Below are positions 1 to 5,705 of a stretch of DNA of 7,010 nucleotides, piece after piece. The DNA is taken from NCBI GenBank assembly GCA_946478975.1, contig CAMLEO010000338.1, positions 1 to 7,010 on the forward strand. Reading direction: 5' to 3'. Under the pieces are notes generated by a model that worked only from the letters and a program-made list of their open reading frames with translations, made no database searches and had not been told where the DNA came from. The stretch is from an uncultured Steroidobacter sp. (GTDB lineage Bacteria; Pseudomonadota; Gammaproteobacteria; Steroidobacterales; Steroidobacteraceae). Numbering within the stretch: the stretch's first letter is position 1; each line of letters begins with the position of its first letter. The position numbers and the translations under genes are program-made.

Positions 1-139
1 GTTTCGCGGCGATACCTATAGTTTCCAGGCGGGTGCGGGCGTCGTGGCGGACAGCGTGCCGGCGACGGAATATCAAGAAGTGCTGGCGAAGAGCGCCATC
101 GTGCGCCGAGCCCTGGCGTTGGCGGAGGAAGGGCTGTGA
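1..139 (+). CDS. trpE: Anthranilate synthase component I, C-terminal end (partial)
   Basis: Only the last 45 codons are in the window, read from base 2 to the TGA at 137-139. TrpE is the chorismate-binding subunit of anthranilate synthase, which makes anthranilate from chorismate using ammonia supplied by TrpG. The visible tail contains [15 protein letters not shown] followed by E-Y-Q-E. This is the conserved C-terminal signature of the chorismate-utilising fold (QAGAGIVADS with a downstream ExxE-type stretch), and an alanine-rich final helix follows. The stop overlaps the GTG start of trpG by 4 nt, consistent with balanced synthesis of the two subunits. The tail looks normal. The allosteric tryptophan-binding region and most catalytic residues are off the left edge and cannot be assessed. 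The closely related paralogue PabB is a formal alternative, but the trpG-D-C-F-B-A genes that follow make TrpE by far the better call. Confidence 0.95.
   Translation, partial: FRGDTYSFQAGAGVVADSVPATEYQEVLAKSAIVRRALALAEEGL
124..129 (+). promoter_or_regulatory. Shine-Dalgarno site for trpG
   Basis: GGAGGA lies inside the last codons of trpE, 6 nt before the GTG at 136. It supports GTG136 as the trpG start over the in-frame GTG codons at 151 and 172, which lack an equally good site. It also places trpG initiation within the translated end of trpE. Confidence 0.75.
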
Positions 140-759
140 ATACTCACCCTGTGAAAACTCACAACGAAGCGGTGCGCTTGCTGCTCATCGACAACTACGA
201 TTCGTTTACTTACAACCTGGTGCAGGCGTTCATGGTGCTCGGCGCGGAAGTGCTGGTCCATCGCAATGACAGCATCACGATCGATCAGGCGCAGTCGCTG
301 CAGCCGACGCACCTGTGCATCTCGCCCGGCCCCGGCACTCCGTACGACGCCGGTGTTTCGATGCGCATGATCGAATCGTTCGCCGGCCAGATTCCGATTT
401 TCGGCGTCTGTCTCGGCCACCAATCGCTGGTGGAAGTGTTTGGCGGCAAAGTCGTACGCGCCGGCCGGCTCATGCACGGCAAGACCTCGCTGGTCCATCA
501 CGACGGCCAGAGCATTCTCAAAGATATGCCGGCGCCGTTCGAAGCGGGCCGTTATCACTCGCTGATCGCGCAGCCCGAATCGCTGCCGGATGCGCTGGAA
601 GTGTCGGCGCGCACCGATGAAGGCGAGATCATGGGGGTGCGTCACAAGACGTTCAACATCGAAGGCGTGCAGTTTCATCCGGAAAGCGTGCTGACGCCGG
701 AAGGTCCGGTGCTGATGGGCAACTTCCTGAAACAACGGTCAGGTACTCGGGCCGCCTGA
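136..759 (+). CDS. trpG: Anthranilate synthase component II (glutamine amidotransferase)
   Basis: This 207-residue class I glutamine amidotransferase hydrolyses glutamine and passes ammonia to TrpE. The conserved N-terminal strand [16 protein letters not shown] is at about residues 15-30. The oxyanion-region motif ISPGPGTP is at 62-69. The nucleophile elbow FGVCLGHQ places the catalytic Cys at 92, and [11 protein letters not shown] supplies the His181-Glu183 pair, so the triad is complete. The start is GTG136, chosen for its strong Shine-Dalgarno and the GTGA overlap with trpE. It adds about 12 residues before the usual family start, so GTG172 (reading [10 protein letters not shown]) is a possible alternative. 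The gene is not fused to trpD, from which it is separated by 1 nt. Such subunits can also serve p-aminobenzoate synthase (PabA role), so a dual folate/tryptophan function is possible if the genome has no separate pabA. Confidence 0.97.
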   Translation: MNTHPVKTHNEAVRLLLIDNYDSFTYNLVQAFMVLGAEVLVHRNDSITIDQAQSLQPTHLCISPGPGTPYDAGVSMRMIESFAGQIPIFGVCLGHQSLVEVFGGKVVRAGRLMHGKTSLVHHDGQSILKDMPAPFEAGRYHSLIAQPESLPDALEVSARTDEGEIMGVRHKTFNIEGVQFHPESVLTPEGPVLMGNFLKQRSGTRAA

Positions 760-760
760 T

Positions 761-1792
761 ATGCGCCAGACGCTCGAACAATTGCTCGATCGCAAGAACT
801 TGAGCGAGCAGCAGGCCTCGGAGTTGCTGGTTGCCTTGACCGATCCCACGCTGTCGCCGGCGGTGGGCGGCGCGGTGCTCGGAGCGTTGCGAGTCAAAGG
901 TGTCACAGCCGATGAAGTGCGCGGCTTCGCCAAGAGCATGCGCAAACTCGCCCGTCGCCCGGTGCTGCCGGACGGCGGGCCGCTGGTCGATATGGTCGGC
1001 ACGGGCGGCGACGGTTCGGGAAGTTTCAATCTGTCCACCGGCGCGGCATTGCTGGTCGCGTCGATGGGAATCCGCGTGGCGAAACATGGCACCAGCTCTG
1101 TTTCCAGCCGCAGCGGCAGCGCCGACGTGATTCGCGCGCTTGGACTCAATCTGCCGTTGGATGAAACAGCGGCCGGCGAGTGCCTCGGCGCCACCGGGTT
1201 CACCTTCTTCTTTGCGCCTCACTATCACCCGGCGATGAAAGCCGTGATGCCGATCCGGCAGGCGCTGGGCGTACGGACCGTGTTCAACATCCTGGGCCCG
1301 CTGTCGAATCCCGCAGAACCGGAATTTCATTTGATCGGCGCCTATAACGTCGACATTGCGGAACTAATGGCTGAGACGCTGGCCGGCATGCCGCTGGTTC
1401 GAGCTCATGTCGTGCACGGCGCCGCCGGTTGGGACGAAGCAACGCCGATCGGGCCGTTCACATTGTTCGATGTCACCCCCGGAAAGGTCGTGCGCCATAC
1501 GCGCAGCGCCGAGGAATTCATGTTGCCCCGATGCAGTGCTGAAGATTTGAAGGGCGGCGACGCCGCCTATAACGCAGAACATTTGCGCGCGGTGCTGGAA
1601 GGCAGGGAACAGGGTGCCCACCGCAACGCGTTGATCTTGCAGGCAGCGCTGGTTCTGGAATTGCTGGGCAAAGCCACATCGGCGCAGGATGCCGCGCACA
1701 TGGCACAGGATGCCATCGAGAGCGGCGCAGGCCGCAGGTTGCTCGAGAAGCTGACGGCCTTTGGCATGCAGCAGTCTGCAAAGGGGCGTTGA
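761..1792 (+). CDS. trpD: Anthranilate phosphoribosyltransferase
   Basis: This protein transfers the phosphoribosyl group of PRPP to anthranilate, the second committed step of tryptophan synthesis. It has 343 residues, typical for the family. An N-terminal helical domain (about 1-70) is followed by the PRPP/Mg-binding motif VGTGGDGSGSFNLST (about 79-93). The region after it reads VAKHGTSSVSSRSGSAD (about 106-122). FAPHYHPAMK is at 151-160, VRTVFNILGPLSNPA at 171-185, and the acidic metal-binding pair is D225-E226 in GWDEATPIGP. The oddity is that the usual KHGNR core reads KHGTSS, so the Asn and Arg normally found there are replaced. The remaining motifs look intact. The ATG at 761 follows the trpG stop after 1 nt with only a weak Shine-Dalgarno, so translation probably depends on coupling to trpG. 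Identification is firm; full activity is likely but carries the caveat of the altered motif. Confidence 0.96.
   Translation: MRQTLEQLLDRKNLSEQQASELLVALTDPTLSPAVGGAVLGALRVKGVTADEVRGFAKSMRKLARRPVLPDGGPLVDMVGTGGDGSGSFNLSTGAALLVASMGIRVAKHGTSSVSSRSGSADVIRALGLNLPLDETAAGECLGATGFTFFFAPHYHPAMKAVMPIRQALGVRTVFNILGPLSNPAEPEFHLIGAYNVDIAELMAETLAGMPLVRAHVVHGAAGWDEATPIGPFTLFDVTPGKVVRHTRSAEEFMLPRCSAEDLKGGDAAYNAEHLRAVLEGREQGAHRNALILQAALVLELLGKATSAQDAAHMAQDAIESGAGRRLLEKLTAFGMQQSAKGR
1781..1786 (+). promoter_or_regulatory. Shine-Dalgarno site for trpC
   Basis: AAGGGG near the end of trpD sits 8 nt before ATG1795 but only 2 nt before the in-frame TTG at 1789. The spacing favours ATG1795 as the trpC start. Confidence 0.6.
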
Positions 1793-1794
1793 CC

Positions 1795-2673
1795 ATGTCC
1801 GGCCTGCTTACGCAAATGACTCAATCGAGTCTGGCGCGACTCGAAGAAGCGCGCGCCAAGGAACCCGAAAAAGCACTGTGGGCGAGAGCGTTGGAAACAC
1901 CGCCGGCGCCACAGTTGCGGCTCTCTCCCGAAGGCTTCGATGTGATCGCCGAGTGCAAGCTGCACTCGCCCTCGGCCGGCGATCTTTCCGGCCACACCAG
2001 CGATGTGGAAAGCCGCGTCACCGACTATGCGTGTGGCGGCGCTTGCGCCGTGTCCGTGCTCACCGAGCCGCTGCGCTTCGGCGGCTCGCTGGAACATCTG
2101 CAGCGGGCGGTCAAAGTCGTCGGCCGTTGCAACGTACCGGTGATGCGCAAGGATTTCCTCGTCGATCCCTATCAAGTGATGGAAGCGCGTGCTGCCGGTG
2201 CCGGCGGTGTGCTCGTGATCGTGCGCATGCTCGATCCCAGTCGCATCACCGCCCTGCTCGACTGCGCGGCCATGTTGAAAATGTTTGTTTTGCTCGAAGC
2301 GTTCGATGCGGCCGACCTGGAGGTCGCACGCGCTGTGCTGGGCCAGCGCCGTCGTCACGACGAGCAAATATTGGTCGGCCTGAACTGCCGCGATCTCGAC
2401 AAGCTCACGGTGGATCTCTCGCGTCTCGCGGAGTTGGCGGAAAGCATGCCGATGGGTTTTGCGCCGGTCGCAGAAAGCGGCGTGACTTCGCTGGCCGATG
2501 TGCACAAGGTCGTCAAATTGGGTTATCGCGTGGCGCTGGTCGGCACGACATTGATGAACTCGCCGACGCCCCGCGATCTGCTCGGCCAGATGTTGGCGAC
2601 CGGGCGCGAGACCGCGATGAGCATGGCGACTCGCAAACTTCGTATCGCGAAGGGCGAAGTGAGCCAGGGATGA
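1795..2673 (+). CDS. trpC: Indole-3-glycerol phosphate synthase
   Basis: This (beta/alpha)8-barrel enzyme decarboxylates and cyclises CdRP to indole-3-glycerol phosphate. From ATG1795 the protein has 292 residues, slightly longer than the usual 255-275 because of a short C-terminal extension ending in KLRIAKGEVSQG. Catalytic and binding residues known from the family can be placed: Glu53 and Lys55 in IAECKLHSPSAG, Lys119 in VMRKDFLVDPYQ, Glu168 in LLEAF, Asn197 in GLNCRDL, and Glu227-Ser228-Gly229 in AESG. SVLTE (87-91) and the phosphate-binding ALVG segment near the end are also typical. Small deviations are SPSAG for the usual SPSKG and NCR for NNR; neither removes a known catalytic residue. 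The gene begins 2 nt after the trpD stop and is not fused to trpF, with which it shares an ATGA overlap. Confidence 0.97.
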   Translation: MSGLLTQMTQSSLARLEEARAKEPEKALWARALETPPAPQLRLSPEGFDVIAECKLHSPSAGDLSGHTSDVESRVTDYACGGACAVSVLTEPLRFGGSLEHLQRAVKVVGRCNVPVMRKDFLVDPYQVMEARAAGAGGVLVIVRMLDPSRITALLDCAAMLKMFVLLEAFDAADLEVARAVLGQRRRHDEQILVGLNCRDLDKLTVDLSRLAELAESMPMGFAPVAESGVTSLADVHKVVKLGYRVALVGTTLMNSPTPRDLLGQMLATGRETAMSMATRKLRIAKGEVSQG

Positions 2674-3272
2674 GGGTGTGGGTGAAGGTTTGCGGGCTCA
2701 CCACGCCGGAGGCCGTCGCAGCTGCAGTTGATGCCGACGTGGACGCAGTGGGCTTCGTGTTTGCTGAGTCCAAACGCAGAGTGACGCCGCAGCGTGCAGC
2801 CGAACTTGCTGGGGATGTGCCAAGTCACATCGCACGGTTTGCTGTGATGTTGCATCCGTCGCAGCAGGAGCTCGATGCGGTCTGGTCGGGGTTTCGGCCG
2901 GACGTATTGCAGACGGATATCGAGGACCTGGCCTCGCTGCAGATTCCCAACGGACTGAAAGTCGTGCCGGTGGTGCGCGCCGGTCGCGAGTTGCCGCGCG
3001 AGTTGCCGACGCGAGTGTTGTTCGAAGGTCCCGTCAGCGGCACGGGCGCGACAACGGATTGGTCGGCGGCGGCGCAGATCGCCTCGCGCGCGCAAGTGAT
3101 ATTGGCGGGTGGATTGAAGCCAGCGAATGTCGCGGCAGCAATTGCAGCTGCCAGGCCGTTCGGAGTGGATGTGAGCAGCGGCGTCGAAGCCGCCCCGGGT
3201 TTGAAGGACCCAGCGAAGATTTATGAGTTTGTCCGCAACGCACGCGCTGCGGGCGACGGAGTCGTGAAATGA
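2670..3272 (+). CDS. trpF: Phosphoribosylanthranilate isomerase
   Basis: This TIM-barrel enzyme performs the Amadori rearrangement of phosphoribosylanthranilate to CdRP, the substrate of TrpC. The protein has 200 residues, normal for the family. The N-terminal VKVCGLT carries the general-base cysteine (Cys8). DAVGFVFAESKRRV (25-38) matches the usual GFVFa-S-R-V segment. ILAGGLKPANV (144-154) and FGVDVSSGVEAAPGLKDPAKI (164-184) form the C-terminal phosphate-binding end and are textbook. Two central motifs deviate. The strand normally reading QLHG is LQTDIED (80-86), and the strand that normally supplies the general-acid Asp (LD...GGTG) reads VLFEGPVSGTG (116-126), with Glu119 where Asp is expected. 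The start ATG2670 overlaps the trpC stop as ATGA. The reading frame is open far upstream by chance, so this start rests on homology and on the overlap. Confidence 0.94.
   Translation: MRVWVKVCGLTTPEAVAAAVDADVDAVGFVFAESKRRVTPQRAAELAGDVPSHIARFAVMLHPSQQELDAVWSGFRPDVLQTDIEDLASLQIPNGLKVVPVVRAGRELPRELPTRVLFEGPVSGTGATTDWSAAAQIASRAQVILAGGLKPANVAAAIAAARPFGVDVSSGVEAAPGLKDPAKIYEFVRNARAAGDGVVK
3258..3261 (+). promoter_or_regulatory. Shine-Dalgarno site for trpB
   Basis: GGAG within the last codons of trpF is 7 nt before ATG3269, so trpB has its own good site in addition to the ATGA overlap with trpF. This supports independent as well as coupled initiation. Confidence 0.6.
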
Positions 3273-4513
3273 AACAAGGTTTGAGCCCCAGCGAACAGCA
3301 GGCGCTGCTCGCAAACATTCAGCAGGACGTTTATCCGGACGAGCGCGGCCGCTTCGGTCCGTTCGGCGGCCGGTACGTTCCGGAAACGCTGGTGCCGGCG
3401 CTGGATCGACTGCAAGCCGGCGTCGATCGTTACCTGCGCGATCCGGAGTTCCTGCGCGAGTACCAGGACGAGCTGCATAATTGGGTGGGCCGCGCGACGC
3501 CGCTGACGTTCGCTCGCACGCTGTCCAAACAGTGGGGCGCCGAAGTCTGGCTGAAGCGCGAAGATATGGCGCATACCGGCGCGCACAAGATCAACAATTC
3601 CGTCGGCCAGGTGCTGCTGGCGAAAAAGCTCAACGCGAAACGCGTGATCGCGGAAACCGGCGCTGGCCAGCATGGCGTCGCAACCGCGGCGGCATGCGCG
3701 CGTCTCGGCATGCCCTGCACGGTATATATGGGCTCGATCGATATGGAACGTCAGGCGCCGAACGTCGGACGCATGAAACTGCTCGGTGCAACGGTGATGC
3801 CGGTGACCAGCGGCGATAAAACATTGCGCGCGGCGGTCGATGAAGCCCTGCGTGATTGGGTATCCGATCCGAACGGCACGTACTACTGCCTGGGCTCGGC
3901 CATCGGTCCGCATCCGTATCCATACATCGTGCGTGAGCTGCAGTCGGTCATCGGTCGCGAAGCTCGCGTGCAGATGCTCGAACGCACCGGCAAATTGCCC
4001 GACATGGTAGTCGCCTGCGTCGGCGGCGGTTCGAACGCCATCGGAATGTTTCATCCGTTCGTCAAAGATCGCGGCGTGGAGATGTTGGGCATTGAAGCTG
4101 GCGGCACCGGCAGCGGCTTGGGACAGAACGCGGCGTCGCTCGCGTACGGCACGCCTGGCGTCCTGCAAGGCTGTTTCTCGATGCTGCTGCAAGATGAGAA
4201 CGGCCAGATCCAGGAAACGCATTCGGTGTCCGCGGGCCTGGATTATCCGGGCGTCGGGCCCGAGCATGCGTTGTTACAAAGTGTCGGCCGCATCAAGTAC
4301 GAAGCGGTCAACGACGACGATGCGCTCGCCGCATTGGCCGAGTGCTGTGCGGCGGAAGGCATTCTGCCGGCCATTGAATCGTCACATGCGCTCGCCGGCG
4401 CGAAGCGCTATGCGCGTGCGAATCCTGGCAAGCGCATTCTGATCGCGCTCTCCGGGCGCGGCGACAAAGACATGCCGACGTTGCAACGAACTCTTCTGAA
4501 GGATGTGATCTGA
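3269..4513 (+). CDS. trpB: Tryptophan synthase beta chain
   Basis: This PLP enzyme condenses indole with L-serine to give tryptophan; indole arrives through a tunnel from TrpA. It has 414 residues and is of the standard TrpB1 type. GRFGPFGGRYVPETL is near the N-terminus. HTGAHKINN holds the PLP Schiff-base lysine at 107, and AETGAGQHG holds the catalytic Glu129. GPHPYP is at 213-218. The PLP-phosphate loop GGGSNA is at 252-257, SAGLDYPGVGPEH at 321-333, and LSGRGDKD near 395-401 holds the Ser396 that contacts the PLP ring nitrogen. No motif is missing. The gene overlaps trpF by 4 nt (ATGA) and trpA by 1 nt (TGATG), consistent with assembly of an alpha-beta-beta-alpha complex. It lacks the features of the TrpB2 group and pairs with an adjacent trpA. 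Confidence 0.98.
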   Translation: MKQGLSPSEQQALLANIQQDVYPDERGRFGPFGGRYVPETLVPALDRLQAGVDRYLRDPEFLREYQDELHNWVGRATPLTFARTLSKQWGAEVWLKREDMAHTGAHKINNSVGQVLLAKKLNAKRVIAETGAGQHGVATAAACARLGMPCTVYMGSIDMERQAPNVGRMKLLGATVMPVTSGDKTLRAAVDEALRDWVSDPNGTYYCLGSAIGPHPYPYIVRELQSVIGREARVQMLERTGKLPDMVVACVGGGSNAIGMFHPFVKDRGVEMLGIEAGGTGSGLGQNAASLAYGTPGVLQGCFSMLLQDENGQIQETHSVSAGLDYPGVGPEHALLQSVGRIKYEAVNDDDALAALAECCAAEGILPAIESSHALAGAKRYARANPGKRILIALSGRGDKDMPTLQRTLLKDVI

Positions 4514-5283
4514 TGCGCGCGCGTGACTCGATCAGCACTGCTATCCGCAATCGGCGTGCAAGCGGTCAACCTGCGCTCATCGCGTACATCACCGCAGGCT
4601 TTCCCAAACGGGAAACATTCATTCAGCAGCTGAACGCCGTTGCGGCCGTCGCCGACGTGGTCGAGATCGGCGTGCCGTTCACCGATCCCATGGCGGACGG
4701 CACCACGATTCAGCGCTCCAGCCGCGTCGCGTTGGAACAAGGCGTGTCGCTGCGTTGGATCCTGCAAGAGCTGGCACGCGCCGATGTGAAGCCCAAAGCG
4801 CCGCTGCTGCTGATGAGCTATCTCAATCCTTTGCTGGCTTACGGCTTGGACAAGCTGCCGGAAGATGCGGCCCGCGCCGGCATCTCCGGGTTCATCGTTC
4901 CCGATCTGCCGTTCGAGGAAAGTCACGACCTGCGGAACGCCCTCGATGCGCGGGGCCTGGCGTTGGTTCAGTTCGTTACCCCGGTCACGCCGACCGAGCG
5001 CATGCAGATGCTGTGCGACGGCAGCGGCGGGTTTATTTATGCGGTCACGATGACGGGCACGACCGGCAAGAACGTCGCAGTGCCGGAAGAAGTGCTGGAA
5101 TATTTCCAGCGCGTGAAACAGATCTCGCCGGTGCCGGTGTGCGCGGGCTTCGGTATTCGCAGCCGGGAGCAGGTGAAGCGACTGACGCCGTATATCGATG
5201 GCGCGATCGTTGGTTCAGCGTTGGTCGAGGTGCTGGAGCGCGGCGAGGATCCGGCGCAATTTCTGCGTTCCTTGCGCGAGTGA
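4513..5283 (+). CDS. trpA: Tryptophan synthase alpha chain
   Basis: This TIM-barrel subunit cleaves indole-3-glycerol phosphate to indole and glyceraldehyde-3-phosphate and channels indole to TrpB. The 256-residue length is slightly short but within the family range. AYITAGFP is at 24-31. VVEIGVPFTDPMADG (49-63) contains both catalytic acids, Glu51 and Asp62. VPDLPFEES (129-137) is the loop with the conserved Asp131. GFGI (212-215) and IVGSALV (232-238) form the phosphate site. The flexible active-site loop reads IYAVTMTGTTG (175-185) instead of the more common pattern ending in GVTG, and the adjacent strand reads TTIQRSS. The protein therefore belongs to a less common sequence subgroup, but its catalytic residues are present. 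The ATG overlaps the trpB stop in TGATG, with a GAAGGA Shine-Dalgarno at 4498-4503. This is the last recognisable trp gene. Confidence 0.97.
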   Translation: MRARDSISTAIRNRRASGQPALIAYITAGFPKRETFIQQLNAVAAVADVVEIGVPFTDPMADGTTIQRSSRVALEQGVSLRWILQELARADVKPKAPLLLMSYLNPLLAYGLDKLPEDAARAGISGFIVPDLPFEESHDLRNALDARGLALVQFVTPVTPTERMQMLCDGSGGFIYAVTMTGTTGKNVAVPEEVLEYFQRVKQISPVPVCAGFGIRSREQVKRLTPYIDGAIVGSALVEVLERGEDPAQFLRSLRE

Positions 5284-5340
5284 TGGAACAAACCGGCTTC
5301 CTGTTTTCTTACTGAATGTCACGGTGCTCACGACAGCGGC

Positions 5341-5346
5341 GGAGAG
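5341..5346 (+). promoter_or_regulatory. Shine-Dalgarno site for the small hypothetical gene
   Basis: GGAGAG lies just before ATG5350 (5 nt from the GGAG core). It supports this frame and start over the overlapping ATG at 5316. Confidence 0.55.
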
Positions 5347-5349
5347 CAG

Positions 5350-5694
5350 ATGGCATCGAAGTCTTCAGGCTGGTTGGGAGGCTTGTTCGGCCCCAGGAAG
5401 TTGCCGGAGCGGCCGGCCGCGGCCAGCAATCCATTCCACGCGGTTTCGATTTTGCCCGGCGCGTCCGCTTGCGCCGCGGCCTATCGATCGGCCGGGCAGA
5501 GGTTCCTATCGCGTGAAGCCCCTCGCCTGCCGCTGCCCAGCTGCGATGCAAGAACGTGTGCCTGCCGGTTCAAACATCACAAAGATCGTCGCGCTGGACC
5601 GCGACGTCATAGCGACGTCGGCTTGGTAACGGCGCCGGTTCAGGGGAAGGAACGCCGCCAGTCGCGCGGCCGCCGGGCTGAAGACCAGTTCTGA
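5350..5694 (+). CDS. Small conserved-looking Cys/His-containing protein of unknown function
   Basis: I cannot assign a function to this 114-residue, strongly basic protein. Its N-terminus has a short glycine/tryptophan stretch (SGWLGGLFG, residues 6-14) and a Pro/Ala linker. A core follows, reading NPFHAVSILPG (27-37), with Cys41, GQRFLSREAPRLPLPSC (49-65), then Cys70, Cys72, His76, His77 and DRRAGPRR (79-86). The C-x4-C-x-C-x3-HH spacing suggests a small metal site or redox cysteines. The tail is rich in Arg/Lys (ERRQSRGRR). No signal peptide or membrane segment is evident. Evidence that it is a real gene includes a good Shine-Dalgarno, third codon positions mostly G/C, and a protein-like order of motifs. 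I have a general impression of similar short hypothetical proteins in gammaproteobacteria, which I cannot verify here. It lies 66 nt after trpA on the same strand without a visible terminator between, so cotranscription is possible. Confidence 0.75.
   Translation: MASKSSGWLGGLFGPRKLPERPAAASNPFHAVSILPGASACAAAYRSAGQRFLSREAPRLPLPSCDARTCACRFKHHKDRRAGPRRHSDVGLVTAPVQGKERRQSRGRRAEDQF
5602..5620 (+). repeat. Short perfect inverted repeat inside the hypothetical gene
   Basis: CGACGTC and GACGTCG form a perfect 7-bp stem around a 5-nt loop (ATAGC). Each arm contains the palindrome GACGTC, so the unit also reads as an 8-nt direct repeat (GCGACGTC twice). It encodes residues near RRHSDVG and has no T-run after it, so it is not a standard terminator. 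It may be chance in GC-rich DNA. Confidence 0.35.
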
Positions 5695-5705
5695 CGCTTG
5701 CCGGG

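Noticed and set aside
1567..2505. A 312-codon minus-strand open frame across trpD and trpC.
   Set aside because: It is antisense to two well-supported genes and rich in His, Gln and Arg without recognisable motifs, so it is a shadow frame.
1761..3272. A 503-codon open frame on the plus strand that includes trpF.
   Set aside because: Its C-terminal 200 codons are the real trpF. The upstream 303 codons are trpC DNA read in the wrong frame, giving Arg/Ala-rich non-protein-like sequence. It stays open because GC-rich DNA has few stops.
3221..4267. A 348-codon minus-strand open frame across trpB.
   Set aside because: It lies antisense to the unmistakable trpB sequence, has a His/Arg/Ala-rich low-information composition and shows no family motif. 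It is a shadow of codon bias.
5293..5310. The T-rich stretch after trpA (CCTGTTTTCTT) considered as the end of a terminator.
   Set aside because: No adjacent GC-rich inverted repeat precedes it, so there is no hairpin to support termination.
5283..5315. A 10-residue minicistron overlapping the trpA stop as TGATG, directly followed by ATG5316.
   Set aside because: The overlap resembles a coupling signal, but the peptide is tiny. The following frame from 5316 overlaps the better-supported gene at 5350 and gives an Arg-rich non-protein-like product.
5309..5551. An 80-codon minus-strand open frame between trpA and the GGDEF-EAL gene.
   Set aside because: It overlaps the plus-strand gene at 5350, which has a Shine-Dalgarno and a structured motif order. 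The minus-strand product has no recognisable features.
5602..5620. The inverted repeat CGACGTC/GACGTCG considered as an intrinsic terminator.
   Set aside because: It lies about 75 nt inside the coding frame, the stem is only 7 bp and no T-run follows it on either strand.
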